Source of the DNA: SbD1 sp039679945
GTDB lineage: Bacteria > Desulfobacterota > Syntrophobacteria > Syntrophobacterales > Syntrophobacteraceae
Assembly (NCBI GenBank): GCA_039679945.1
Contig: JBDKTY010000068.1
Coordinates: 6,017-70,016, forward strand
Reading direction: 5' to 3'
DNA: 64,000 bases
Part shown: positions 44,933 through 52,657 of the stretch, piece by piece
Layout: every line of letters begins with the position of its first letter
Numbering within the stretch: position 1 is the stretch's first letter
Position numbers and translations under genes: made by a program
Notes under the pieces: generated by a model
The model's database searches: none
Told to the model about the DNA's origin: nothing
Seen by the model: the letters and a program-made list of their open reading frames with translations, nothing else

Positions 44933-46891
44933 ATGACGAAGTTTGACTTCAGGAAACAACTTATGGTGGGTGGGGCGATGCTGGCACTCATCCCAATGAT
45001 CGTAGTCGGGGTTTTTGCCGGCATAAAGACAACCAATACTCTGACGGCCATTTCCACGGATGCGGCCGTTCAGTCAGTTGATAAGCTTTGCGAAACGTTC
45101 CGTTCGCTTACTGACCAGGAAGTCGAACAGGTAAGGGGTTTCTCCGGTTTGGCGGGTATTGCGCGGTTGATCTCCAAGGTCGATCGGGAAGGCAGGGATG
45201 CGGCCGGGGAAGAGATAAACAGCCTCAACAGGGAACTGTACGAGATCCTGAAAAGGCTGGGCGACCAGTACGCGGGGATCTTTCTGACGGACAAGAAAGG
45301 ATTGACCCTGGCGGGTGTGAGAGGCGACGGGGACTTTGCCGCCTACCAAAAGATGGACGTGTCCGACAGGGAATATTTCAAGGCGGCCATGCAGGGCGGC
45401 AAGGCCGATGTCGCCAAGTTAGTCAAGGGCAGGGCGAACAACAAGCCGGTAATGATAATCTATGCGCCCGTTAAAACAGAGAAGGGCGAGTTCGCTGGTC
45501 TTCTGGCCATTTCCTCGAAAATAGACATCCTCATCGATATGGTAGCCGCGACCAAAGTCGGCCGCACCGGTTATGCCTTTATGATCGATGATCAAGGCGT
45601 GATCATAGCGCATCCAAAACAGGACCTTATACTCGAAAAGAACATCCTTGATGATCCGTCAACAAAGGCGATCGGCCAGAAAATGGTGAGCCAGGCCAAA
45701 GGCAACGACTCCTATACCTTGGATGGGGTCGAGCGGCTGGCCTGTTTTGCTCCCGTCGGGGTGAAGTCCTGGAGTATCGCGGCCGTGCAGCCAAAGGAGG
45801 AATTGGCGATTACGGCCCGGGAGCTGCGCAACCAGCAGATCCTCATTGCGGTCATCGTGCTCTTCCTGTCGCTGATTGCAACCTATATTTTCGGAAGGCG
45901 GGTCTCCAAACCGATCGCCGTGGCGGTGGATGGGCTGTTCGAATCGGCCGACCAGGTGGCTTCGGCCTCCCACCAGGTATCGACGTCGAGCCAAAACCTG
46001 GCGGACGGCGCATCACGGCAGGCGGCGGCCATCGAGGAGACCTCATCCTCCATGGAAGAGATGGCGAGCACATCCCGGCAGAACGCGGACAATGCCACGC
46101 AGGCAAGCAGTCTCATGGGGCAGACAATGCAGGTGGTGACGCAGTCGGCGGCCTCCATGGAGAATCTGACAGCCTCGATGCAGGACATATCCCAGGCGAG
46201 CGAAAAGACGTCCAAAATCATCAAAACCATTGATGAGATAGCCTTCCAGACGAATCTTCTTGCGCTCAATGCCGCGGTGGAGGCGGCGCGTGCCGGAGAA
46301 GCGGGGGCCGGGTTCGCGGTGGTTGCCGAAGAAGTGAGAAACCTGGCGATGCGGGCGGCGGATGCGGCCAAGAATACCGAGAACCTCATCGCGGAAACCG
46401 TCCATAAGGTGAAGAATGGATCGGATACACTCGAGGAGGCCCGGAAATCATTCCAGGGTGTGGTCGGGTTTTCCACCAAGGTTAATGAACTGATCGAGGA
46501 GATCAAGATCGCGTCGCAGGAGCAGTCTCATGGGGCCGAGCAGGTAAACCGCGCCATCGCTGATATGGAGAGGATCGTTCAGGAAAATGCCGCCAGCGCG
46601 GAGGAGTCCGCATCCGCATCCGAGGAGATGGATGCCCAGTCGGGCCAGATGAAAGAGATCGTCGGGGGCCTGGTTACCCTCATCGGCGGGAGCGAGCATG
46701 ACCGGAAAAACACCCCTGCCGGTATGGACGCGGGGGGAAACCACCAGCCTCGGGCCCGGCTCATCCCGGAAAACCTTCGCTGTCTTCCGGCGGATGCAAC
46801 GGGCGATCAGGCTGGAAAGCCACGCAAATGGAAAAACCGGGGAGCAAAAGCTCGTCCCACGGATAAAGCCACGCATGAGGACGGATTCTAA
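44933..46891 (+). CDS. Methyl-accepting chemotaxis protein with a Cache-type sensor
   Basis: 652 residues. Membrane segment 1 (about 10-31), a periplasmic double-Cache-like domain (about 35-300; YAGIFLTDKKGLTLAG, DVSDREYFKAAMQGGKA, GRTGYAFMIDDQGVIIAHP), membrane segment 2 (about 303-322, ILIAVIVLFLSLIATYIFG), and the cytoplasmic signalling domain with the hairpin tip DEIAFQTNLLALNAAVEAARAG. Cache domains bind small organic acids, amino acids and similar ligands. The tail after the signalling domain (NTPAGMDAGGNHQ to HEDGF) is basic and unstructured, without a CheR-binding pentapeptide of usual form. No recognisable HAMP domain separates membrane segment 2 from the methylation helices. A strong terminator follows. 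Probably co-transcribed with the upstream receiver gene. Confidence 0.95.
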   Translation: MTKFDFRKQLMVGGAMLALIPMIVVGVFAGIKTTNTLTAISTDAAVQSVDKLCETFRSLTDQEVEQVRGFSGLAGIARLISKVDREGRDAAGEEINSLNRELYEILKRLGDQYAGIFLTDKKGLTLAGVRGDGDFAAYQKMDVSDREYFKAAMQGGKADVAKLVKGRANNKPVMIIYAPVKTEKGEFAGLLAISSKIDILIDMVAATKVGRTGYAFMIDDQGVIIAHPKQDLILEKNILDDPSTKAIGQKMVSQAKGNDSYTLDGVERLACFAPVGVKSWSIAAVQPKEELAITARELRNQQILIAVIVLFLSLIATYIFGRRVSKPIAVAVDGLFESADQVASASHQVSTSSQNLADGASRQAAAIEETSSSMEEMASTSRQNADNATQASSLMGQTMQVVTQSAASMENLTASMQDISQASEKTSKIIKTIDEIAFQTNLLALNAAVEAARAGEAGAGFAVVAEEVRNLAMRAADAAKNTENLIAETVHKVKNGSDTLEEARKSFQGVVGFSTKVNELIEEIKIASQEQSHGAEQVNRAIADMERIVQENAASAEESASASEEMDAQSGQMKEIVGGLVTLIGGSEHDRKNTPAGMDAGGNHQPRARLIPENLRCLPADATGDQAGKPRKWKNRGAKARPTDKATHEDGF

Positions 46892-46923
46892 TCGGGAGTC
46901 CGCCGGCTATTGGTTGATTCACG

Positions 46924-46956
46924 GGGCAGGGTCCAGGCGACCCTGCCCTGTTGTTT
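46924..46956 (+). terminator. Intrinsic terminator after the chemoreceptor gene
   Basis: GGGCAGGGT and ACCCTGCCC form a perfect 9-bp GC-rich stem with a 7-nt loop, followed by TGTTGTTT. It lies 33 nt after the stop codon. Confidence 0.8.
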
Positions 46957-47105
46957 CCGGGGAAGGAGTCCTGAATGAGCTGTCCTTTGAAAGTTACCGT
47001 GGAGTGAACGTTGTCTTGAGCACAGCCTGGTATCGTACTATGCTGGCACCGCGCGCGAAGGTCCGGTGAATTGGCGACGGGTTAAAGGATGCCGAGGTTG
47101 GGAGA

Positions 47106-48692
47106 ATGAAAACGATGGCGCTCGGGAGACGGTGGTCAAGGATTGTCCTTCCTGCACTTCTTTGCGTGATGGTCGTGGGCGGTGCCGCCTTCGGCGGAGA
47201 AGAGGGAAGGGCAAAGTATGTCTTCCTGTTCATCGGAGATGGAATGGGGGTCGCCCAACGCCAGGCGGCGGAGCTTTATGTCGCCGCCCTGAAAGAACCC
47301 GCCCGTTCCGGGCGGGACAGGCTGCTCATGAATACCTTCCCTTCCCAGGGGCTTACCGCCACTCACGACCTGACAAGTGTCATTCCCGATTCATCTTCGG
47401 CGGGAACGGCAATCTCCACCGGCTTCAGGACTCGGTCCGGTGTTGTCGGGATGGATGCCGACGCAAAGGTCCCGTACGAAACCATTGCGGAGTCAGCGAA
47501 GAAATGCGGTTGGAAAGTAGGCATCCTGACGACCGTTTCCCTGGATCACGCGACACCGGCGGCATTCTATGCCCATGTCCCCAGCCGCGGGCATATGTAT
47601 GATATATCACTCCAACTCGCACGCTCCGGGTTTGATTACTTTGCCGGCGGTCAACTGATGGAGCCGGTGAGCAAGTCGGACCCCGACAAACCCAATGCCC
47701 TCGAAGAGGCAAAAAAGAACGGCTACACGGTTGCGATGGGCCGCGCCGGGCTTGATGCCCTCAAGCCGGGGATTGGCAAGACGATTGCCATGTCCGCCAA
47801 CGTCGATCAATTTGCCGCCATGTATTTCACAGTGGATCAGGCCAGGGAAGGCGGCCATGTCTCACTTGCCGATTACCTGGTGAAGGGCATCGAATTGCTC
47901 GAAAACCCCGAAGGGTTTTTCATCATGGTGGAAGGTGGCAGAATTGACTGGGCCTGCCACGGAAACGATGCCGGCGCGGCTATTCATGACACACTGGCCC
48001 TGGATGAAGCGGTTGCCAAGGCAGTGGCGTTCTCCCGGAAGCATCCGGAGGAAACACTGATAGTAGTGACGGGAGACCATGAAACGGGCGGAATGGCACT
48101 TGGGTTTGCGGGCACGCGCTATACGTTCTCCATCGACAAGATTCAACGGCAGAAGATGAGCTACATTCAATTCAACTCCAGGCTGGAAGAATACAAAAGG
48201 GCTCACAACAGCACGGCGGATGCAAAACTTGAGGATTTGATGCCGCTCATTCAGGAGGCATTCGGACTGTACATCATGCCCGATGAGGAAAAAGCGGTTT
48301 TGACAAAGACTGTAGCCGCCGGTAAGACGCAAGGCGCTTCGGATGAGGTGAAGAACGCCGGGCGAGATGCCGAATTGAAGCTGAAGTCAGGCATGGCCCT
48401 GAGCGATCTGGAACTCAGCGTGCTTCGGGATGCTTTCAAGCAGAGTATGATCGGCCGGAAAGAGCGCGTGAAAGATGACCATGCCTATCTGGTTTACGGC
48501 AATGAGGAACCGCTGACGGTCAAGCTGACCACGATTTTGAACAACAAGGCCGGTCTGGCCTGGACTTCCTACTCACACACCGGCGCCCCGGTACAGACAT
48601 CGGCCCTGGGGACCGGTGCGGAACAATTCAACGGGTACTACCACCAGACGGAAATCCATCGCAAAATCATGGCAATCACCGGCCTTCGGTAA
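47106..48692 (+). CDS. phoA: Alkaline phosphatase (PhoA superfamily)
   Basis: 528 residues with a signal peptide (residues 1 to about 30, ALLCVMVVGGAAFGG), so periplasmic or secreted. The core has FLFIGDGMGVAQ with the first metal Asp, the nucleophile S96 in IPDSSSAGTAISTG, DHATPAAFYAH, EGGRIDWACHGND, and the zinc-site VVTGDHETGGM. A C-terminal His (YSHTGAPV) completes the metal sites. The insert of about 150 residues between the GDHETGG region and the last metal His resembles larger marine-type alkaline phosphatases. It hydrolyses phosphomonoesters. The ATG at 47106 has GAGG 8 nt upstream; an ATG 9 nt later is possible. It converges on the TRAP operon. No Pho box was identified. Confidence 0.95.
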   Translation: MKTMALGRRWSRIVLPALLCVMVVGGAAFGGEEGRAKYVFLFIGDGMGVAQRQAAELYVAALKEPARSGRDRLLMNTFPSQGLTATHDLTSVIPDSSSAGTAISTGFRTRSGVVGMDADAKVPYETIAESAKKCGWKVGILTTVSLDHATPAAFYAHVPSRGHMYDISLQLARSGFDYFAGGQLMEPVSKSDPDKPNALEEAKKNGYTVAMGRAGLDALKPGIGKTIAMSANVDQFAAMYFTVDQAREGGHVSLADYLVKGIELLENPEGFFIMVEGGRIDWACHGNDAGAAIHDTLALDEAVAKAVAFSRKHPEETLIVVTGDHETGGMALGFAGTRYTFSIDKIQRQKMSYIQFNSRLEEYKRAHNSTADAKLEDLMPLIQEAFGLYIMPDEEKAVLTKTVAAGKTQGASDEVKNAGRDAELKLKSGMALSDLELSVLRDAFKQSMIGRKERVKDDHAYLVYGNEEPLTVKLTTILNNKAGLAWTSYSHTGAPVQTSALGTGAEQFNGYYHQTEIHRKIMAITGLR

Positions 48693-48746
48693 GGAGGCCG
48701 GAATCCGGCTAATGCGGCATCCGCCACGGGTTCAGGGCATTCTCGC

Positions 48747-50039
48747 CTACATGAAGCCGAGAACCTTGGGCAGCCAGAGAACCAGGCCGGGGAAGAAGAT
48801 CAGCAGGATGAGCCCCGCGAACATCGACACGAGCAGCCAGATGACCCAGCGGACGGTGTCCTCCATGCGAGCCCCCGTCATTTTGCAGCTCACCATGAGG
48901 TTGACGGCCATTGGCGGCGTAAACTGTCCTATCGCGATGACATAAGTCATTAATACTCCGAACCAGACCAGGTCCCAAGAGAAGGCCTGAGCCACGGGCA
49001 CCAGGATAGGGCAGAAAATGAGGAAGATGGAAATGCCGTCGAGAAACATTCCCATTATCTTCAGAAACACCATCAGGATGATGAGCACCAGGATGCTGTT
49101 GCCCCCGCCAAGAGCCACCAGCCAGTCCGAAATCGGGCCAACGATGCCTATTGTGCTGGATGCCCAGGCAAAAATGCTTGCCAGGCCCACCACTATCAGA
49201 ATGACAGCGGAGGTTTCCGCGGATTCTATCAAAAGCTCGTGAAGATCCCGGATGGTGAGGGTGCGATAAACCAGGAAACCGATGACCAGGCCGTAGATTA
49301 CGGCAACCACCGCCGCTTCGGTTGGAGTGAACCAGCCCGTGCGCATTCCCCCAAGAATAAGGACCGGCGCCATAAGGGCCCAAAAGGCTTCCTTGAAAGA
49401 CTGCCATATTCCCGGTTGTGGTTCGGTGGGCTGGTTGCCGCCGAAATCATAATAGAGGCTCAGCAGGAGCGATGGAATGATGAGCATTACGCAGGCCAGC
49501 AAGCCGGGTACGACACCGCCGACAAAGAGTGCCGGAACGGTGGCGGAGGGGACCAGAACGCTATAGACTATGAATGCAACGGAGGGCGGTATCAGGATGT
49601 CCGTTGAGCCCGCCGCGGCCGTAACGGAGGCCGCGAATGGCGCGGGATACCCGGCGCGCATCATGGCTGTCAGCATGACGCCACCCACCGCCGCTGTACA
49701 GGCGGGCCCGGAGCCCGATATCCCACCGACGATCATGGCTACCAGGATAGTGATTACCGCGAGCGCTCCCCTGCCATGGCCAACGAATGCGGTTGTGAAT
49801 CGCAGCAGCCGTGCCGCCACTCCTGAACGGTCGAAAATGGACCCGGCCAGAACAAACATCGGAATAGCCAGGAGCGGGTACTTTGCAATGCCCGCGTAGA
49901 CATTCGTGGGCACTGCCATGATGCCGAGCTTTGCCACCGCGATTGCTATGGTTCCCGCCAGACCGAGGGATACGGCAATTGGCACGCCCGCGGCCAATAG
50001 AACAAAAAACAGCGCGAACAAAAGGATTGCCGTGGTCAT
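48747..50039 (-). CDS. dctM: TRAP transporter large permease (DctM)
   Basis: 430 residues, about twelve hydrophobic segments, of the DctM/SiaM family that uses an ion gradient to import acids delivered by a binding protein. Landmarks: VPIAVSLGLAGTIAI, VPTNVYAGIAKYPLLAIPMFVLAGSI, GGISGSGPACTAAVGGVM, GSTDILIPPSVAFIVYSVL, FTPPMAVNLMVSC. The ATG at 50039 overlaps the dctQ stop (ATGA) and has GGAG upstream. It is the last gene of the dctP-Q-M operon on the minus strand. Substrate not determined by sequence; C4-dicarboxylates or other organic acids are likely. Confidence 0.95.
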   Translation of the reverse strand: MTTAILLFALFFVLLAAGVPIAVSLGLAGTIAIAVAKLGIMAVPTNVYAGIAKYPLLAIPMFVLAGSIFDRSGVAARLLRFTTAFVGHGRGALAVITILVAMIVGGISGSGPACTAAVGGVMLTAMMRAGYPAPFAASVTAAAGSTDILIPPSVAFIVYSVLVPSATVPALFVGGVVPGLLACVMLIIPSLLLSLYYDFGGNQPTEPQPGIWQSFKEAFWALMAPVLILGGMRTGWFTPTEAAVVAVIYGLVIGFLVYRTLTIRDLHELLIESAETSAVILIVVGLASIFAWASSTIGIVGPISDWLVALGGGNSILVLIILMVFLKIMGMFLDGISIFLIFCPILVPVAQAFSWDLVWFGVLMTYVIAIGQFTPPMAVNLMVSCKMTGARMEDTVRWVIWLLVSMFAGLILLIFFPGLVLWLPKVLGFM

Positions 50040-50542
50040 CGGACTTTCTCCCTCCAAAGCCTGATGACCCGCCCCACGGCGCGTCCGGTGATCGCGAAGC
50101 TCAATATCGGGAGCCATACCGTGTAAACCCAGGTTGGCACCCCCAGCCCCGGCGAAGTCACCTCGAATCGGTATTCATCCCAGGTCATGCGGCCGGATAG
50201 AACGGCGAGCAGGAAGAACGTCAGGGCCGTCAGCAGGACGGATGTGATTCCGACTGCGCGCCGACACCGAGGAGGCAGCTTCTCCGCCAGAAAAGCGATA
50301 TTGAGGTGGCCCCCTTTTGCCATGAGGCTGGAACTGCCCAGCAGCGTCATGACTACCATCAGGAAGATGGAAAACTCTTCCGTGAATGCAAACGAAAAGT
50401 TGGTCAGATACCGTACCAGTACGTTGGCGAAGGTGATCAGGGCCAGTACTCCGAGAATGATCCCGGCGAGGTTTTCTTCAATCCGGATCGAGATCCTGGT
50501 GGACGGGTTTTCAGGTGTATCAGGCGGTGGTGCGCATTCCAT
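50036..50542 (-). CDS. dctQ: TRAP transporter small permease (DctQ)
   Basis: 168 residues with four membrane segments (LAGIILGVLALITFANVLVRY, SIFLMVVMTLLGSSSLM, ITSVLLTALTFFLLAVLSG, TVWLPILSFAITGRAVG), the standard DctQ topology. The conserved motif region KGGHLNIAFLAEKLP is present. AGAGAG precedes the ATG at 50542 by 6 nt; the longer frame upstream shows no family similarity. It overlaps dctM by 4 nt and lies about 125 nt after dctP. It pairs with DctM to form the membrane part of the transporter. Confidence 0.93.
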   Translation of the reverse strand: MECAPPPDTPENPSTRISIRIEENLAGIILGVLALITFANVLVRYLTNFSFAFTEEFSIFLMVVMTLLGSSSLMAKGGHLNIAFLAEKLPPRCRRAVGITSVLLTALTFFLLAVLSGRMTWDEYRFEVTSPGLGVPTWVYTVWLPILSFAITGRAVGRVIRLWREKVR

Positions 50543-50666
50543 GGATTTCTCTCTGCTCAATTCTTCCGATCTTGATAGTCTCTGTCTAATACCCGAGTGA
50601 ACAGCAAAGCACGCATCACCGTCAGTACAGGTGCGCGTCCATTCAGGCATGGGAACCTGTAAAACA

Positions 50667-51698
50667 TTACCTGCTTTTCGCGACTGCTTCCTCTGCCTTC
50701 TTCACCAGTTCGGCGCCGACCTGTTTGGCCCATTTGTCGTAAACCGGCTTCGTGGCTTTCCTGAACTCTGCTTTTTCCTGATCTGTCAGGTTTATGACCT
50801 TTACGCCCTGGGTTTCTATTTCTTTTATCATGGTATCATCAGGCGCCACCAGGCCCTTGCGCGACTCGATAATGTTTTCCTTGGCGGCTTGGACCGCGGC
50901 TTCACCCACGGCCTTGCGATCCTCGGGCGTCCAACTCTCCCATACAGTCTTGCTGACCACGAATATCAGCGGGTCGGCCACATAACCCCACAGGGTCAGG
51001 TTCTTCTGGTTGGCGGCGCTGGGAAGTTTGGCGGACGTGAAAACGGTGAGGGGGTTCTCCTGTCCGTCCACCGCGCCGCTGGAGAGCGCGGGGACCGCAT
51101 CCGCCCAGCTCATCTGCGTGGGGTTGGCGCCGAGCGCCATGAAGGTTTCGAGGTAGAGAGGCGACCCGACTACCCGGATTTTCAGACCCTTCAGGTCGTC
51201 GGGGGTGCGGACCGGCCGCTTCGAATTGCTCAGTTCCCTGAACCCGTTTTCACCCCAAGCCAGGGGGACAACATCCTTGGTCTCCAGGATTTTGAACAAG
51301 TCCTTGCCGACCTCGCCTCCGGTAAGGGCATCCATTGCCTTGTAGTCCGGCATCAGGAACGGCATGGAAAAAATGTTCAATTGCATCATTTGAGGTGACC
51401 AGTTGATGGTCGATCCGATGGACATATCTATGGCGCCCTGACGGATTGCCGTGAATTCCTTGGTCTGATCTCCACCGACGAGACTGGCGCCGGGATACAT
51501 TTTCACACTGATGCGGCCGTTCGTCTTTTCCTTTATCAACTCAGCCCAGCGTTCCCCGGCATTCCCCCAGGGGAAGGGTTTGCCCAGCACCGTGGAGAGC
51601 TTGTATTCCGGTTTGTACTCCGCCGCTTGGACCGGCTGAATGAATGAAAAAGCGGTGATTGCCAATAAGAGCATGATTATTCCCAAAATTCTTCTCAT
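50667..51698 (-). CDS. dctP: TRAP transporter substrate-binding protein (DctP)
   Basis: 343 residues. A signal peptide (MRRILGIIMLLLAITAFSFIQPVQA, 1-25) precedes a DctP domain with WAELIKEKTNGRISVKMYPGASL, the substrate-contact strand PLAWGENGFRELSNSKRPV, the conserved Arg in LKGLKIRVVGSPLY, and ALSSGAVDGQENPLTVF. The Arg that pairs with the carboxylate of the ligand is thus retained. I chose the ATG at 51698 because GGAGAG lies close upstream and the leader then starts correctly; ATG 51710 is possible. It is the first gene of the dctPQM operon. Confidence 0.95.
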   Translation of the reverse strand: MRRILGIIMLLLAITAFSFIQPVQAAEYKPEYKLSTVLGKPFPWGNAGERWAELIKEKTNGRISVKMYPGASLVGGDQTKEFTAIRQGAIDMSIGSTINWSPQMMQLNIFSMPFLMPDYKAMDALTGGEVGKDLFKILETKDVVPLAWGENGFRELSNSKRPVRTPDDLKGLKIRVVGSPLYLETFMALGANPTQMSWADAVPALSSGAVDGQENPLTVFTSAKLPSAANQKNLTLWGYVADPLIFVVSKTVWESWTPEDRKAVGEAAVQAAKENIIESRKGLVAPDDTMIKEIETQGVKVINLTDQEKAEFRKATKPVYDKWAKQVGAELVKKAEEAVAKSR

Positions 51699-52249
51699 TT
51701 GACTCTCCATCGGAAAAGAGTAGCGCATCTTTTTGGAATGTTTAGACATTACAGGAGATCAAGGGCAGACTGTCAAGCCCTTTGTGTAGGAAGAGAGGAG
51801 AAACTGATGCCAATATTCACTGAATACGATCCGGACACTTATCTCCGGAAAATACCGAACGGCTGTCCCCGATTTCAGGGGCATGGCCGTAAAAGGAAGT
51901 TTTCTCATCCGGTGGTCCTTCACACCCGGTTACATTCAGGATGACATCGAGGGATGCTCTTTAGCATCTTGGGGTGAGGTGCTCCGCCTTGCGCGTCCAT
52001 GCATGCGGCCGAAATGTATCTTATCGATGCGGGCCAATGCGTAAGCCACGCGCCCGCCCGGGCATGTGAGCCCGGCGGAGCCTCGTGACAGGCGGAAGAC
52101 CCATTCCGCCGCTCTTTCCTAACCTTGAAAAGACCATCTTTAACCCGACCTCGTATCAAAACGCACCGACGTGGTTTACCGCGCGAACGATCATCCTTAG
52201 ATTTGCCGGCAGCGGCGGCTATGGATGATGAAATCTGTCAGGAGGGCTC
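51699..52249. other. Divergent intergenic region upstream of nuoA
   Basis: About 0.55 kb between dctP (leftward) and nuoA (rightward). It contains one small candidate frame (listed separately) and GC-rich sequence with short inverted repeats. The nuo promoter should be here but I cannot place it. Confidence 0.5.
51807..51944 (+). CDS. Small candidate ORF with a strong ribosome site
   Basis: A 45-residue frame starting MPIFTEYDPDTYLRKIPNG with GAGGAG 6 nt before the ATG. The first 20 residues look natural; the rest is basic (GRKRKFSHPV). No signal peptide, membrane segment or family resemblance. It might be a leader peptide or chance. Confidence 0.25.
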   Translation: MPIFTEYDPDTYLRKIPNGCPRFQGHGRKRKFSHPVVLHTRLHSG

Positions 52250-52657
52250 ATGCAACCAATCCCGGATGGAGTAATGTCGCCCTGGGACCCCGGGGTTTTT
52301 AGCCTGGTAATCTATACACTTCTGGTCATTGCCTTCATTGCGTCACAACTGTTCCTGGCCGCCTGGATGGGCGATAGGAAGCCCTCGGTCGAAAAATCGA
52401 GACCGTACGAGTGCGGCATTATTCCCACCGGCTCCGCTCGGTTCCGCTACCCGGTTCCTTTTTACCTGGTTGCAATCTTTTTTCTGATCTTCGATGTCGA
52501 GGGGGCATACATCTTTACCTGGGCAGTCGTCTATGAGGACCTGGGCTGGCCCGGTCTGATACAAATGTCCTTTTTCATTATCCTTTTGCTGGCCGGACTC
52601 TTCTACATCTGGAAACAGGGAGGGCTCGATTGGAGAGCAGCGTTCAAGAAAAGATGA
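52250..52657 (+). CDS. nuoA: NADH-quinone oxidoreductase subunit A
   Basis: 135 residues with three membrane segments (FSLVIYTLLVIAFIASQLFLAA, PVPFYLVAIFFLIFDVEGAYIF, LIQMSFFIILLLAGLFYIW). The conserved loop SRPYECGIIPTGSARFRYPVPF, including the Cys that cross-links to NuoH and NuoD in other organisms, is present. GGAGG lies 6 nt before the ATG. It is the first gene of the complex I cluster and overlaps the start of nuoBCD. It belongs to the proton-pumping membrane arm near the quinone site. Confidence 0.96.
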   Translation: MQPIPDGVMSPWDPGVFSLVIYTLLVIAFIASQLFLAAWMGDRKPSVEKSRPYECGIIPTGSARFRYPVPFYLVAIFFLIFDVEGAYIFTWAVVYEDLGWPGLIQMSFFIILLLAGLFYIWKQGGLDWRAAFKKR

